From Arachis hypogaea (lineage: Eukaryota; Streptophyta; Magnoliopsida; Fabales; Fabaceae), in assembly GCF_003086295.3 (NCBI RefSeq), contig NC_092053.1:84071671-84135670 (forward strand): DNA of 64,000 nucleotides. The letters run 5' to 3'. Positions 1-11,525 of this stretch are shown here, piece after piece. The position numbers and the translations under genes were made by a program. Position 1 is the stretch's first letter; each line of letters begins with the position of its first letter. Below the pieces are notes generated by a model, which saw only the letters and a program-made list of their open reading frames with translations, was not told the DNA's origin and ran no database searches.

Positions 1-480
1 TATTGCAGAGGTGAGTGACCCATCACTGATTAGTGCTCTAGGGACACCAAACCTGCTGAAGATATGTTTCTGGAGGAACTTCAGCACTGTCTTAGTACAT
101 TAGTGGGTGTTGCAATTGCCACTACCCATTTAGATACATAGTCTACTGCCACCAAAATATATGTGTTTGAGTATGGTGGTGGGAAAGGCCCCATAAAGTC
201 AATACCCCATACATCAAACAACTCAATCTCCAAGATCCCTTATTGAGGTATGGCGTAACCATGAGGTAGATTACTAGCTCTCTGGCAACTATCACAGTTA
301 CGTACAAACTCTCGGGAGTCTCTATAGAGAGTAGGCCAGTAAAAGCCACACTAGAGGACCTTGGTGGCTGTTCACTCACCTCCAAAATAGCCTCCATATT
401 GTGACCCGTGGCAATGCCATAAGATCTTCTGTGCCTCTTCTTTGGGCACACATCTATGGATTATTCCGTCTGCACGTCTC
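1..480 (-). pseudogene. pol: Integrase, N-terminal part (broken)
   Basis: Read leftward from about 480 the frames give RRADGIIHRCVPKEEAQKIL, WHCHGSQYGGYFGG and CDSCQRASNLPHGYAIPQ, then [20 protein letters not shown]. This fits the zinc-binding HHCC domain of a gypsy integrase followed by the first catalytic Asp strand (GIDFMGPFP). Several frame changes and stops lie between these blocks. The rest of the catalytic core lies beyond the window start. The longest open frame here (143-451) is not the integrase frame. Confidence 0.75.
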
Positions 481-571
481 TTAAAGAGATATGGTTCATC
501 CCATAGGTAGTACTTTGCATCAGAAATCAATTTCTTTATTTGCTACCTGCTGTACTCTTTGGGTATGAATC

Positions 572-2078
572 TTACAACATTATAGTTTGCAATATCTGCA
601 AACCAAGGTGTTTCCTGAATGGCAAACAATTGCTCATCCGAAAAGGTTTCAGAGATCTTAGTAGAAGGGGGGACGCCCCTTCTACTGGTTCTATCTGGGA
701 CAGATGATCTGCCACTTGGATCTCTGTCATTTTTCTGTCTCTTATTTCTATATCAAACTCTTGCAGAAGCAACACCGATCTTATGAGCCTGGGTTTTGAA
801 TCCTGCTTTGTAAGTAGATATTTAAGAGCAGCATGGTCAGTGTACACAATCACTTTTAATCCTACTAAGTATGATCGAAACATGTCAATGGCATAAACCA
901 CTGCAAGCAATTCTTTTTCTGTGGTTGTGTAATTTTTCTGGGCATCATTTAAAACACGGCTAGCATAATAAATGACATGCAGAAGCCTGTTATGCCTCTG
1001 TCCCAATACTGCAGCAATGGCATGGTCACTGGCATCACAAATTAGTTCGAATGGTAACGTCGAGTCTGGTGTAGAAATAAGTGGTGCTGTGACCAGCTTA
1101 GCTTTCAGAGTTTCAAACGCCTACAGACACTCTGTGTCAAACACAAATGGCATGTTAGCAGCTAGCCGATTGCTCAGAGGTTTTGCAATTTTTGAAAAAT
1201 CCTTTATAAACCTCCTATAGAATCCTGCATGCCCCAGAAAGTTTCTGATTGTCTTAACATTGGCAGGTGGTGGTAATTTTTCAATTACTTCCACTTTAGC
1301 TTGATCCACCTCTATTCCCTTGTTTGAAATTTTATGCCCAAGGACAATTCCTTCAGTCACCATAAAGTGACATTTTTCCCAGTTTAAAACTAGGTTGGTC
1401 TCTTGGCATCTTTTCAGAACAAGTGCTAAATGGTCAAGACAGGAGCTGAATGAGTCTCCAAACACTGAAAAGTCATCCATGAAGACTTCTAGAAATTTTT
1501 CTACCATATTAGAGAAGATAGAGAGCATGCACCTCTGAATGGTTGCAGGTGCATTGCACAGACCAAAAGGCATCCTTCTGTTGGCAAACACTCCAGAAGG
1601 ACATGTGAATGTTGTTTTCTCTTGGTCCTGAGGATCTACTGCAATTTGGTTATAACCTGAATAGCCATCCAAAAAGCAGTAGTATTCATGACCTGCCAGT
1701 CTTTCTAGCATCTGGTCTATGAATGGTAAAGGAAAGTGATCCTTTCTGGTGGCTGTATTGAGCCTTCTGTAATCAATACACATACGCCACCCTGTAACTA
1801 TTCTTGTAGGAACCAGTTTATTTCTTTCATTATGAACCACTGTCATGCCTCCCTTCTTGGGGACAACTTGGATAGGGCTCACCCAGGGGCTATCAGAAAT
1901 AAGATAAATAATCCCAGCCTCTAGTAATTTGGTGACCTATTTCTGCACCACCTCCTTCATGGCTGGATTTTGCCACCTCTGTGGTTGAACCACTGGCTTA
2001 GCATCGTCCTCCAATAGGATCTTGTGCATGCATCTTGCTAGGCTGATGCCCTTGAGATCACTTATAGACCACCCAAGA
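572..2078 (-). pseudogene. pol: Reverse transcriptase and RNase H of element F (broken)
   Basis: One minus-strand frame covers RT and RNase H. In order: DLKGISLARCMHKILLEDDA (the PR-RT linker), MCIDYRRLN, FLDGYSGYNQI (motif A with its catalytic Asp), MPFGLCNAPAT, FMDDFSVFG (the active-site FMDD, variant of YMDD), FLGHAGFYRRFIKDF, then RNase H with [32 protein letters not shown] and [10 protein letters not shown], which carry the D-E-D-D residues. Catalytic residues look intact. A TAG at 1121-1123 separates RT from RNase H, another TAG follows VVQK near 1936, and the frame shifts at about 660-680 before integrase. It would copy element RNA into DNA in the particle if intact. Confidence 0.9.
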
Positions 2079-2083
2079 GCTGC

Positions 2084-3815
2084 TGATAAACCCATATTTT
2101 ATGAGTTATTTTGTGCTTAGTTTGAGTGATTTATTCAATCCTTCACCCACTTATTCATATTAATTGTATGGTTTTACTTTCCCTTCCTTATTATGTGATG
2201 TATGTAAAAAATATGTTTCCTAAGCTTTAAAATATGCGCCTCCATGTAAGCCCATATACCACCCCAATTGCATCGTTCCATGCTTTCGATTCAGTGCCCT
2301 GTGTGTCGATACAAGCTTCCTTCGGATTAGGATTCGTTGATGTCGGGTTCAATTGACAAGGAATCAATTGAATTAATGATTTAGAGGCTGCCGGGAGGAG
2401 GATTCGCCATCGGTAGGTTTTCTAGTGACCAGAGAGCCGGCGAGAACCATCTTACGTTTAATTACCTTTATTTCCATTCGATACCATGATTAGTGTGTTT
2501 AGTAGTTTCAGATTTTCTAAGGTAGAATGACTTAAAGGATGGAAAAGGAAACGTACAAAAATGGAAGGAAAGTGCGAAATGGAGTTTTGCAGAAACTGGT
2601 ATCCACGCGATCGCATGGACGACGCGATCGCGTGCCAGAAGCGAAGAAGCAGCGACGCGGCCGCATGACTGACGCGACCGCGTGCCTTAAGTAGAACGCA
2701 TACGACGTGGACGCGTGACTGACGCGACCGCATGGCAAGGAAAAACTCCAGACGACGTGACCGCGTGACCCACGCGGACGCGTGACAGAGGCCACATATC
2801 AAAATTTACAGAATATGCCCCCAGCGATTTCTAAAGCCCTTTTTGGCCCAGATCCAAGCACAGAACACACAGATTAGAGGTTATAAAGTGGAGGAATGCA
2901 TCCATTCAAGAGAGAGCTCACCAATTTTCATTTTCCATGATTTAGATTTAGTTTGAGAGAGGTTTTCTCCTATCTCTCTTAGGATTAGGATTAGGATTTA
3001 GGACTTCTCTTAGTGTTTAAGAGTAACTCTCGATCCAGGTTTAATATTTACTTTAATTTATGTTTCTATGCTACTTTTACTTTAATGCTTTCATTCGTAT
3101 CTATAAATGTTGCCAACTTGACTTATGAACCCTTTCCATGTTATGATTTAAATTAATGATTATTTGAGGTATTTCAGTTATTGATTGCTTTCTCTTTAAT
3201 TTTTGTTACCATTGCTTTCCATCTAAGGATATTTTATTCTAGCAATTTACTTTTTTTCCCCTTTTTGGTCTTGGTTAAGAAATCAGTAACTCAACATTAT
3301 TAAACTCAGCATAATTGATAATCGCTATCTTGCTAATTGAACTGAACTTCAATAATCCCAACTTTTTCTTAGGAATTAAATAGGATTCGAAGGTCAAACT
3401 AATTAGTCCCTTGACTTTCCTTTACTTTAGTAAAGGTTAACTAAGTGGAATTTAGATTCAACTTTCATTATTGTTGAGAGAGATAACTAAGTTGGACTTC
3501 TAATTTCTCTTACCTTGCCAAAAGTTTGCTTTACAGTATTTATTTATTTTAATTGCCATTTAAATTATTTGTCATATCTACTCTTCACTCTCAACCCTGA
3601 TTTTACAACCTCCATAACCAATAATAAGAACATACTTCTCTGCAGTTCCTTGAGAAGACGACCCGAGGTTTGAATACTCGGTTAACAATTTTTAAGGGGT
3701 TTGTTACTTGTGACAACCAAAATGTTTGCACGAAGGGATTTTTGTTGGTTTAGAGACTATATCTACAACGCGACTGTTTTTATGAACTTCTTTACTGGCA
3801 AAAATTCTAACATCA
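2084..3815 (+). mobile_element. Solo LTR, family A, inserted in element F pol
   Basis: Starts TGATAAACCC and ends CTAACATCA. The 5-bp TSD GCTGC lies at 2079-2083 and 3816-3820. There is no internal region or second LTR, so it is a solo LTR left by recombination. It lies antisense to its host and splits F between protease and RT, within the codons of HKAALGW. A TATAAAG box is at 2882-2888. A palindromic ACGCGATCGC-type array is at about 2600-2788. A hairpin module (CCGAG-loop-CTCGG) is at 3663-3681. Confidence 0.92.
2600..2788. repeat. GC-rich palindromic array in solo LTR
   Basis: Degenerate units around ACGCGATCGCGTG, ACGCGACCGCGTG and ACGCGGACGCGTG, spaced about 20-30 bases, each partly self-complementary. 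It is much richer in CG than the AT-rich flanks. The same array is in the sister copy at 16199-16383. Open frames in it are by-products of the repeat. Confidence 0.8.
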
Positions 3816-3820
3816 GCTGC

Positions 3821-4651
3821 CTTATGTGTCCTTAGCACTTGAAGTAGTGCTTTCTCTTCCTGTGGATTTAAAGCAGAGCTTATGATCACCGGAAAAGTGT
3901 CACCTTCTCCCAGAAATGCATATTTCAGGGATGGTGGTATTGGTCTGAGCTTGGGTTTAGGAGCTTTCTCCTCTTCCTGAGGAATTTTCAGAGGCTCTTT
4001 TATTTTCTCTGATTCCTCCTAATCAGGCTGAACATCTTTATAGATGTCTTCTAGCTCTGATTCGAGACTCTCAGCCATGTTGATCTCCTCTACCAGGGAG
4101 TCAATAATATCAACACGCATGCAGTCTTTTGATGTGTCTGGAGGCTTCATTGCCTCAACAGCATTCAGCCTGAACTCATCCTCATTGACTCTTAAGGTCA
4201 CTTCCCCTTTTTGGACATCAATGAGGGTTCGTCCAGTTGCTAGGAAGGGTCTTCCTAGAATGAGAGTTGCACTCTTGTGCTCCTCCATCTCCAGCGCTGC
4301 AAAGTCAGTGGGAAAGGCAAATGGCCCAACCTTGACAATCATGTCCTCAATTATGCCTGATGAATTTTTAATGGAGCCATCAGCAAGTTGAAGACATATC
4401 CGGGTTGGTTTGACCTCTTCAGTCAAGTCAAGCCTTCTGATAGTGGATGCAGGGATTAGATTGATACTTGCCCCAAGGTCACATAAAGCTATCTTGGTAC
4501 AAGTATCCTCTAATGTGCAAGGTATCATAAAGCTTCCGGGATCCTTTAGCTTTTCTGGTAAGCTTGTTAGGATGACTGCACTGCATTCTCCAGTGAGAAA
4601 AACTTTTTTTGTTTCTCTCCAATCCTTCTTATGACTTAAGATCTCTTTCAT
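3821..4651 (-). pseudogene. pol: Aspartic protease and PR-RT linker of element F
   Basis: The frame 4651-4019 (210 aa) carries LKDPGSFMIPC, then CDLGASINLIPASTIRRL with the DLGAS catalytic motif of retropepsin-like gag proteases, PTRICLQLADGSIKNSSGII, and LILGRPFLATGRTLIDVQKG as the C-terminal Ile-Leu-Gly flap-side motif. It should cleave the Gag-Pol polyprotein. Downstream (3889-3821) a second frame holds the linker toward RT (EEKALLQVLRTHKAA), with a stop between them. The solo LTR at 2084-3815 separates this from RT. The CDLGAS block matches proteases at 15116, 31050, 41137, 46200 and 56520. Confidence 0.88.
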
Positions 4652-4753
4652 GAACTTAGCATAAGAGGGTATTTGCGAAAGTGCCTCTTCAAACGAAATC
4701 TTTATTTCAAGAGTCCTGAGATAGTCTGCAAAGCGGGCAAATTGTTTATCCTG

Positions 4754-6043
4754 TTATGCTTGGCAGAGTTTCTGTGGATAAGGCATTTTGGCTTTATATT
4801 CTTCATCCTTAGTTGCTGCAGCTTTATTTCCTACAGAGGCAGGTTGAGAAGCCTTCTTGAGGGAGTTATTATCAGCACTTGCAGGTGTCTGATCCCTCAC
4901 TGGCATTTGAACGCCAGAACTGGACATGGATTGGGCGTTTAACGCCAGCTTTTCACCTGTTTCTCGCGTTTGATCGCCAGACTTATTCCTCTCTGGGCTC
5001 TTACTGTCCTCAGAGGGATTTTGGGTAGCAGGTTGTTCATCCTCTGTCAGCTGTTCCTTTCTTGGCTTTTTGCTGCTTTGAGTTAAGATATTTAATGTTT
5101 TTCCACTTCTTAATTGAACTACTTGGCACTCCTCTGTTATCGGTTTTGACAACTGCTATTTTGTCTGACTCAATTGTGATTCCATATCCTTGTTAGCATT
5201 TTTGGTTTCTTGTAGCATCTCCTTAAATTCTGCTAACTGCCTTGTTATAGAAGATAGTTGCTGATTGAGTTCAGTAACTTGTTCCTGAGGACTAAAGTCA
5301 GTTGAAACTGCCTTAGCTTCTTCTTTCATGGAGGACTCATTACTTATGTACAGATGTTGATTTCTAGCAACTATATCAATAAGCTCATGAGCCTCTTCAA
5401 TAGTCTTTCTCATGTGTATAGATCCACCAGCTGAGTGGTCTAGAGATATCTGAGCTTTTTCTGTAAGCCCATAGTAGAAGATGTCTAATTGTACCCACTC
5501 TGAAAACATTTCAGAGGGGCATTTCCTTAGCATCCCTCTGTACCTCTCCCAGGCGTTATAAAGGGATTCATCATCCTCTTGTTTAAAGCCTTGGATGTCC
5601 AGCCTTAGCTGTGTCATCCTTTTTGGAGGGAAATATTGATTCAGGAATTTTTCTGATAACTGTTTTCATGTTCTTATTCTTGCTATAGGTTGGTTATTTA
5701 ACCACCTCTTAGCTTGATCTTTTATAGCAAAAGGAAACAGTAACAGCCTGTATACATCCTGATCTGCCTCCTTGTCACGCACTGTGTCAGCAACTTGCAA
5801 GAACTGTGCCAGAAACTCAGTAGGTTCTTCCTGTGAAAGATCGGAATATTTGCAATTTTACTGCACCATGACAATGAGCTGAGGATTTAGCTCAAAACTG
5901 CTTGCTTTGATGGGAGGTATACAGATGCTACTCCCATATACAGCAATAATGGGGTTAGCATATGACCCGAGAATCCTTCTGGACTGTTCATTTCTATTTA
6001 GGTCCATGATGGATAAAATGGAATTGATATGAATTGCAAACAA
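4754..6043 (-). pseudogene. gag: Gag of element F (broken)
   Basis: The N-terminus (6043-5858) reads RRILGSYANPIIAVYGSS, then FELNPQLIVMVQ. The capsid-like block (5617-5156) includes ESLYNAWERYRGMLRKCPSE and GLTEKAQISLDHSAGGS, then IEEAHELIDIVARNQHLY, typical of the plant Retrotrans_gag family. A linker rich in Ser, Glu and Lys (5152-4754) ends MPYPQKLCQA, the run-in to protease. About 240 bases (5618-5857) are out of frame and a TAG sits at 5153-5155. The linker DNA at about 4900-4990 contains GGCGTTTAACGCC-type palindromes like those of LTR family B. No CCHC knuckle was seen. Confidence 0.85.
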
Positions 6044-6649
6044 AATATATTTTTGTTTTATTTTATTTAAGTAGAAACAAACTGAATTATTAAGAATAAA
6101 TAAAAATAATAAGATAAAATAAAATAATTAGAAATTAAAATGTAAATTTCGAAAACCAAGAGAAAAATAAATTTGAAAACAAAAATAATTACTTAATTAA
6201 GAAGATTTGAAAAACTTTGGATATGATTTTGAAAAAGATTTTGAATTTTGAAATTTCAAAACTAAGATAAGATAGAATAGAAAGTTTTAAAATAAAAATC
6301 TAAATTTTTAAAGGAAAATTCAAAAATTGATTAAAATAAAGAGAAAAGATATTTTTGAATTTAATGAAGAAAGAGAAAAACTGTAAAAATGACACCAAAC
6401 TTAAATTTTTAGATCAAAACAAAGGAAACAAACAGGAAAAATTTGAATATCACGATGAACGCTAAGAACAACTTTTGAAAACTTTTTAAGAAAATAGAAA
6501 CACAAAGGACACCGAACTTAAAAATTTTTATATTCTGAGCACTAATAATTCGAAAAAATTTGAAAGAAAAATAAAATCATGCAATTGACACTAAACTTAA
6601 AATATGAAACTAAACTCAAAACGAAAAACTCAATTATTAGTTTATAAAA
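6044..6649 (-). other. AT-rich untranslated leader of element F
   Basis: No coding potential. On the minus strand it is A/T-rich and contains repeated AAGTTTGGTGTC or AAGTTYGGTGTC motifs (for example near 6390, 6510 and 6595). The same motifs occur in the leaders of B1 and B2 (28500-28720 and 49615-49830). The F leader therefore resembles family B leaders although the LTR remnant is family A-like. Confidence 0.65.
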
Positions 6650-6752
6650 ATATATAATGGTAAATACATGCTAATCATATGAATAAGTGGGTAGAGATTT
6701 GATAAAACCACTCAATTAAACACAATATAAATCATAAAATAATGGTTTATCA
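6650..6752 (-). repeat. 5' LTR remnant of element F
   Basis: On the minus strand it starts TGATAAACCATTATTTTATG at 6752 and follows the beginning of the family A LTR at 51913 for about 90 bases (CAATTGAGTGGTTTT, then TACCCACTTA). It then diverges abruptly into leader. No LTR end and no PBS are left. Confidence 0.65.
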
Positions 6753-6778
6753 CGGGGTAACTTTGCAATCACCTCCAC

Positions 6779-8329
6779 TGGTGCACGAATTGTAAATCAC
6801 ACTTTTCACAACTCGTACCACTAACCAGCAAGTGCACTAGGTCATCCAAGTAATACCTTACGTGAGTAAGGGTCGATCCCATGGAGATTGTTAGCTTGAA
6901 GCAAGCTATGGTTATTTTGTAATTCTTAGTCAGGAAATCAATAGTAAAAATGGTTGGGTTTATGAGAAGTAATTAACATAAAATAAATAATACTCGTTAT
7001 GCAGTAATGGAGAACAGATTGAGGTTTTGGAGATGCTCTGTCTTCTGAATCTCTTCTTTCCTACTGTCTTCTCTTTCACTCACGCAGGTCTCCTTCCATG
7101 GCAAGCTATATATTGGTGGATCACCGATGTCAATGGCTACCATCCATCCTCTTAGTGAAAATGGTTCAAATGCGCTGTCACCGCACGGCTAATCATCTGT
7201 CGGTTCTGACTCATGTTGGAATAGAATCCGTTAATCCTTTTGCGTCTGTCACTACGCCCAACACTCGCGAGTGTGAAGCTTGTCACAGTCATCCCTTCCC
7301 AGATCCTACTCGGAATACCACAGACAATGTTTAGACTTTCCGGATCTCAGGAATGGCCCCCAATAATTCTAGCCTATACCACGAAGACTCTGATCATGAA
7401 CCAGGAGGCTAAGAAATATACACTCAAGCTAGTGCAGATAGAATGGAGGTGGTTGTCAGGCACGCGTTCATAGGTGAGAATGATGATGAGTGTCATGGAT
7501 CATCACATTCATCAGGGTGAAGTGTGAGTGAATATCTTAGAAATAGAAACAAGCATGATTGAATGAAAAACAGTAGTAATTGCATTAATTCATCGAAACA
7601 TAGCAGAGCTCCTTACCCCCAACCATGGGGTTTAGAGACTCATGCCGTCAGAAATACAAAGTGTAGTGTAAAAATGTCATGAGGTACATAGTAAGTCTCT
7701 AAAATTTGTTATTATACTAAGTTAGTGACCTAGGTTTACAGAAAATGAGTAAACTAAGATAGATAGTGCAGAAATCCACTTCCGGGGCCCAGTTGGTGTG
7801 TGCTTAGGCTGAGCATTGAGCTTTACACGTGTAGAGGATTCTTTTGGAGTTAAACGCCAGGTTGCAGCCTGTTTGTGGCGTTTAACTATGGTTTGTAACC
7901 TGTTTCTGGCGTTTAACTTTAGAATAGGGCAAGAAGTTGGCGTTTGAACGCTAGTTTGCGTCGTCAAAACTCGGGCAAAGTATGGACTATTATATATTTC
8001 TGGAAAGTCCTGGATGTCTACTTTCCAACGCAATTGAGAGTGCTCCAATTGGGTTTCTGTAGCTCCAGAAAATCCATTTCGAGTGCAGGGAGGTCAGAAT
8101 CCATCAGCATCTGCAGTCCTTTTTCAACCTATGAATCAGATTTTTGCTTAGGTCCCTAAATTTCAGCCAGAAAATACCTGAAATCACAGAAAGACACACA
8201 AACTCATAGTAAAGTCCAGAAATGTGAATTTTGCATAAAAACTAATAAAAACATAGTAAAAACTAACTAAATCATACTAAAAACTATATGAAAATACCCC
8301 CAAAAAGGGTATAAAATATCCGCTCATCA
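6779..8329 (-). mobile_element. Solo LTR, family B, minus orientation
   Basis: On the minus strand it starts TGATGAGCGGATATTTTATA (8329) and ends ATTCGTGCACCA (6779). TSD TCCAC is at 6774-6778 and 8330-8334. It lies in the RT of element G. The 3'-end twin hairpins are at 6824-6870, with one stem of the outer hairpin already mutated. GGCGTTTAAC-type palindromes are at about 7845-7960. Short open frames inside it are chance. Confidence 0.9.
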
Positions 8330-8709
8330 TCCACCTTGGCCTTGTCCACCTCTATGCCTCTTTTTGAGATATTGTGGCTAAGAACCACCCCCTCTGTAAC
8401 CGTAAAGTGGCGTTTCTCCCAGTTCAAAACAAGGTTGGTTTCTTGGCATCTCTTTAGCACCAGGGGCCAAGTGGTGCAAGCAATTAAAATATGAATCACC
8501 AAAAATAAAAAACTCATCCATAAACACCTCAATGAATCTTTTAATCATGTCTGAAAATATGGAGAGCATGCACCTTTGGAATGTTGCAGGTACATTGCAC
8601 AATCCAAAGGGCATTCTCCTATAAGAAAAAACACCATATGGACAAGTAAATGAGGTTTTTTCTTGGTCCTTGGGGTCTACAACAATTTGGTTGTAGCCAG
8701 AATAACCGT
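8330..8709 (-). pseudogene. pol: Reverse transcriptase fragment of element G, the oldest layer
   Basis: Minus-strand frames read INGYSGYNQIVVDPKDQEKT, SFTCPYGVFSYRRMPFGLCN, PATFQRCMLSIFSDM and EVFMDEFFIFGDS, ending GIEVDKAKVD. After a solo LTR the reading resumes at 6778-6753 with EVIAKLP. The active-site FMDD has become FMDE (a GAG codon), and frameshifts follow in the palm region. Three later insertions bound it: F at 6752, the solo LTR at 6779-8329, and element E from 8710. It is therefore the deepest host sequence visible here. Confidence 0.85.
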
Positions 8710-8934
8710 TGATGACTTGCATCATCTACCCTTCTTTCTTGCATAAAGAAGACCATAAAAGAGCATAAATCTCATTTTATCAGTACAATTCATGCATTAT
8801 TTGATGAATATTATGGTACACTACTTTGAGATGAGTTGTGCTGAATTTTAGGTGAAAAAGGCACCAAAAATGGGTAGAAGACAACAAGAAGATGGGGGTG
8901 TGAAACTGGCATGCCAATTGGGAGCAAACGCCAC

Positions 8935-10165
8935 AAAAATGCACTGGTGTGGCACGCCAGGAGCTAGGCGTGGCACGCCAGTACTAAATTCCAGGGAAAA
9001 GTCCAAGCATGCATGTGGGCGTGGCACTCTAGGGACTGGGCGTGGCACGCCAGTACAAAGTTCCAGAGAGCAATAATGGAGGACACAAAAAGGGCGTGGC
9101 ACGCCAGGTTGGGCATGGCACGCCTAACCCATCAGCCACTATGGGCGTGCCACTTGAGCAAAGGGGCATGGCACGCCAAGTCACTACCCCAGGAAGAACC
9201 TTCACTATGGTGTGCCACTTGGTATCGAAGGCGTGGCACGCCAGCTCCAAGAAGTCACTTAGGTGTGCCACTTAAGAACCCAGGCGTGGCACACCAAGCT
9301 TGAGGAGCTCACAAATATATGGGCGTGCCACTTGAGCAGCATGGCGTGGCACGCTGGTACAATAATCCAGAGAAGGGGCTGAAGGCAATTAAAAACTGGG
9401 CGTGCCACTTGGTATCGAAGGCGTGGTACGCCAACCTCTCAATCTCACTTTGGCGTGCCACCTGAGCAACCAGGCGTGGCACGCCAATGAAACAAAGTGA
9501 CCAAAGCAAGGGCTGGGCATGCCACATGGTGTCGAAGGCGTGGCATGGCAACCGAAGTATCTCACTATGGCGTGCCACTTGAAGGCTGAGGCGTAGCACG
9601 CCAACTACTGGAACCAAGGCAAGATCATGGTCGTGGCACGCCAGCCTCTAGGTGTGGCACGCTGGTATAAATTTCCAGAGAGAGTGAAGAAGGCCAAATA
9701 CATGAGGCGTGCCACTTGGTGTCGAAGGCGTGGCACGCCATCCACTATTCCTCACTTGGGCGTGCCACTTGGACCCCAGGCGTGGTACGCTAGTGTCATT
9801 CAGAGAGCAAAGAAGCATTGGGGCGTGCCACTTGAGTTCGTGGCGTGGCACGCCAAACAGAGGAACCAATTATTCCCAAAGGGGCATGGCACGCCAAACC
9901 CTGGGCGTGCCACGCTAGTTCAACTTTCCAGAGAAGCTTGGCCAAGCATACAGCAAAGGCGTGGCACGCCAGACCCTAGGCGTGCCACGCTAGTTCAAGT
10001 TTTCAAAGGCAAAGAAAAACGGAAAAAGGCTAGGGCATGCCACTTGAGCTCGAAGGCGTGGCACGCCAAGGTTGTTAGTGAAGACGAGCATGCCACTTAA
10101 AGGGCTGGGCGTGGCACGCCAAGCTAGAATTGAAGAGCACATGACACGCCACTGGAGCACCAACC
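8935..10165. repeat. GGCGTGGCACGCCA palindromic array
   Basis: About 1.2 kb of alternating half-sites GGCGTGCCACTT and GGCGTGGCACGCCA at intervals of roughly 30-70 bases, separated by unique spacers. Neighbouring half-sites are complementary, so the transcript could fold into many long hairpins. The long open frames on both strands here (rich in Trp-His-Ala-Arg or Gly-Val-Pro) come from the repeat and are not genes. Confidence 0.9.
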
Positions 10166-11126
10166 ACACGTCAGTTGGGAAGTCACACTTATTGAGCTTC
10201 TTTTCCCTCCAAAATGTAATTTTCCTTTTTCACTTTTGTAATTCTTTTATTTTTACTAGGAGTAGTATAAATACCACCAAGGAGTACTGAAGAGGGGGTT
10301 AAGCAGTTAGTTATAGATCCACTTTTACACTTCACTTTTGAGTACTTTTTTTTGAGCTATGAGTAGCTAAGTTCCCTCTCATTGAGAGAGGGAGCTCTGT
10401 TGTACTTGATGGATTGATAACAGTGAAATTCTTCTTCTCTTCATCTTCTCTTGATTTGCTAGAAGGAATTTCGTTCTTAATGCTTAGTGTTCAATTATCT
10501 TGGATAAGAGATTGAATGCAAAATGGGTTTTATGGGAACCTTGTGAAAGGAAACATGAAACCATGCTTGAAATCCCTTCTCACACTTTAGTAGAATCTGG
10601 GTTTTGGTGTTTGGATATATGACATATAATCCTTCCTCTACTTGGACCTATGATGGAGTGTGGTATAATCAGGGACCAAGCATATCTCTCTTCATGAGCA
10701 ATTAGACCAAGGAATTGGCTATTGATCAAGATCTGAGAGATTGAGTCACCAAGGGATTGGGACTTAATCAATGATGATTGCCAAGAAGTCAATGAGTTGC
10801 ATGATTGAAGAGGATATAAGCTAGATTTGATCCAAAGAGACAACATCTCCTGATCTCAATGAATTTCCCCATTCTTATCTATCCCTTTCTTTATAGCTAA
10901 ATTTTACATTCAGTAATTCCCCATTCCTATTTACATTCAAGTCATTTATGATTCTGCACTTTACATCCTGCCATTTCTATTTCTGCACTTTATTGCTTTT
11001 CTTTATATTCTAGACATTTACATTTATGTCATTTATAATTCTGCACCTCACAATCTATTTGTTCCGCTTGACTAATTCATCAATCAATTAAAACTGCTTG
11101 AATTTGCCAATCTCTCTCGATACGAT

Positions 11127-11179
11127 CCCACTCCACTGTGGGTTATTACTTAACGATAATTTTGGTGCTCTTGCCAAAA
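11127..11179 (+). other. Twin hairpin near the end of LTR E
   Basis: Hairpin 1 is CCCAC-TCCACT-GTGGG. Hairpin 2 is TTTTGG-TGCTCTTG-CCAAAA. They are joined by TTATTACTTAACGATAA. The layout matches the modules at 14290, 21680 and 43265, with different stem sequences. Confidence 0.7.
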
Positions 11180-11232
11180 GAATTAATTCACCAATTTTTG
11201 AATGGGGTGTGAATTAGATTCATCAAGTTTTA

Positions 11233-11252
11233 TGGCGCCGTTGCCGGGGATT
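11233..11252 (+). other. Primer-binding site of element E (tRNA-Asp)
   Basis: TGGCGCCGTTGCCGGGGATT is complementary to the CCA-tailed 3' end of plant tRNA-Asp(GUC), as I recall that tRNA. It lies 7 bases after the LTR and primes minus-strand DNA. Confidence 0.85.
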
Positions 11253-11525
11253 GGCTTAAATTTGACAGTGATTAAATTGATTGGAGAACTAGATTAAGCA
11301 ATTTAAATTCCTTGTTATTTCATTTTCTTTTATTTAGCACTTTTTATTCTTTTCTTTTATCTCTACTCTGAGTTTTATTTCTTTCTTCTTTGATTATTTT
11401 AGTTATTCATCATCCATATTTTCACTCTTCTAACTGTTCGATTAATTGTATCAACAAAGCTAACCACTAATCTCAACAAGAGTTTTCCTACTGCACTTGT
11501 TCTTTGCTGGTTATTTGCCAATTGT

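Larger units (their letters stand above)
1..6752 (-). mobile_element. Element F: decayed Ty3/gypsy element, gag-PR-RT-RNaseH-IN, cut off by window start
   Basis: Read on the minus strand the order is LTR remnant (6752-~6650), AT-rich leader, gag (6043-4754), protease (4651-4019), RT/RNase H (2078-572) and integrase (about 480-1). This is the order of Ty3/gypsy elements. It sits next to an older RT fragment at 6753, so it inserted into that pol gene. The 5' LTR keeps only about its first 100 bases, starting TGATAAACC, and then passes straight into leader sequence, so most of the LTR was deleted. Stops and frameshifts are spread through gag and pol. A solo LTR (2084-3815) interrupts pol. It has the gene set of an autonomous element but cannot be active. 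Confidence 0.85.
8710..11225 (+). repeat. 5' LTR of element E
   Basis: 2516 bases, TGATGACTTGCATCATC ... GATTCATCA. Its tip is an inverted repeat (GATG-ACTTG-CATC). It holds the GTGGCACGCC array (about 8935-10165), a TATAAATA box at 10266-10273, an AT-rich stretch, and twin hairpins at 11127-11179. The PBS starts 7 bases after its end. Confidence 0.88.

Noticed and set aside
4044..4942. Plus-strand ORFs opposite the protease and gag of element F
   Set aside because: Antisense shadows of the minus-strand protease; no motif of their own.
7098..8159. Small ORFs within the solo LTR 6779-8329
   Set aside because: They lie inside LTR sequence, and the other family B copies do not keep the frames.
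8848..10100. Long open frames on both strands in the GTGGCACGCC array
   Set aside because: They consist of the translated repeat, overlap on both strands, and have no known motif.
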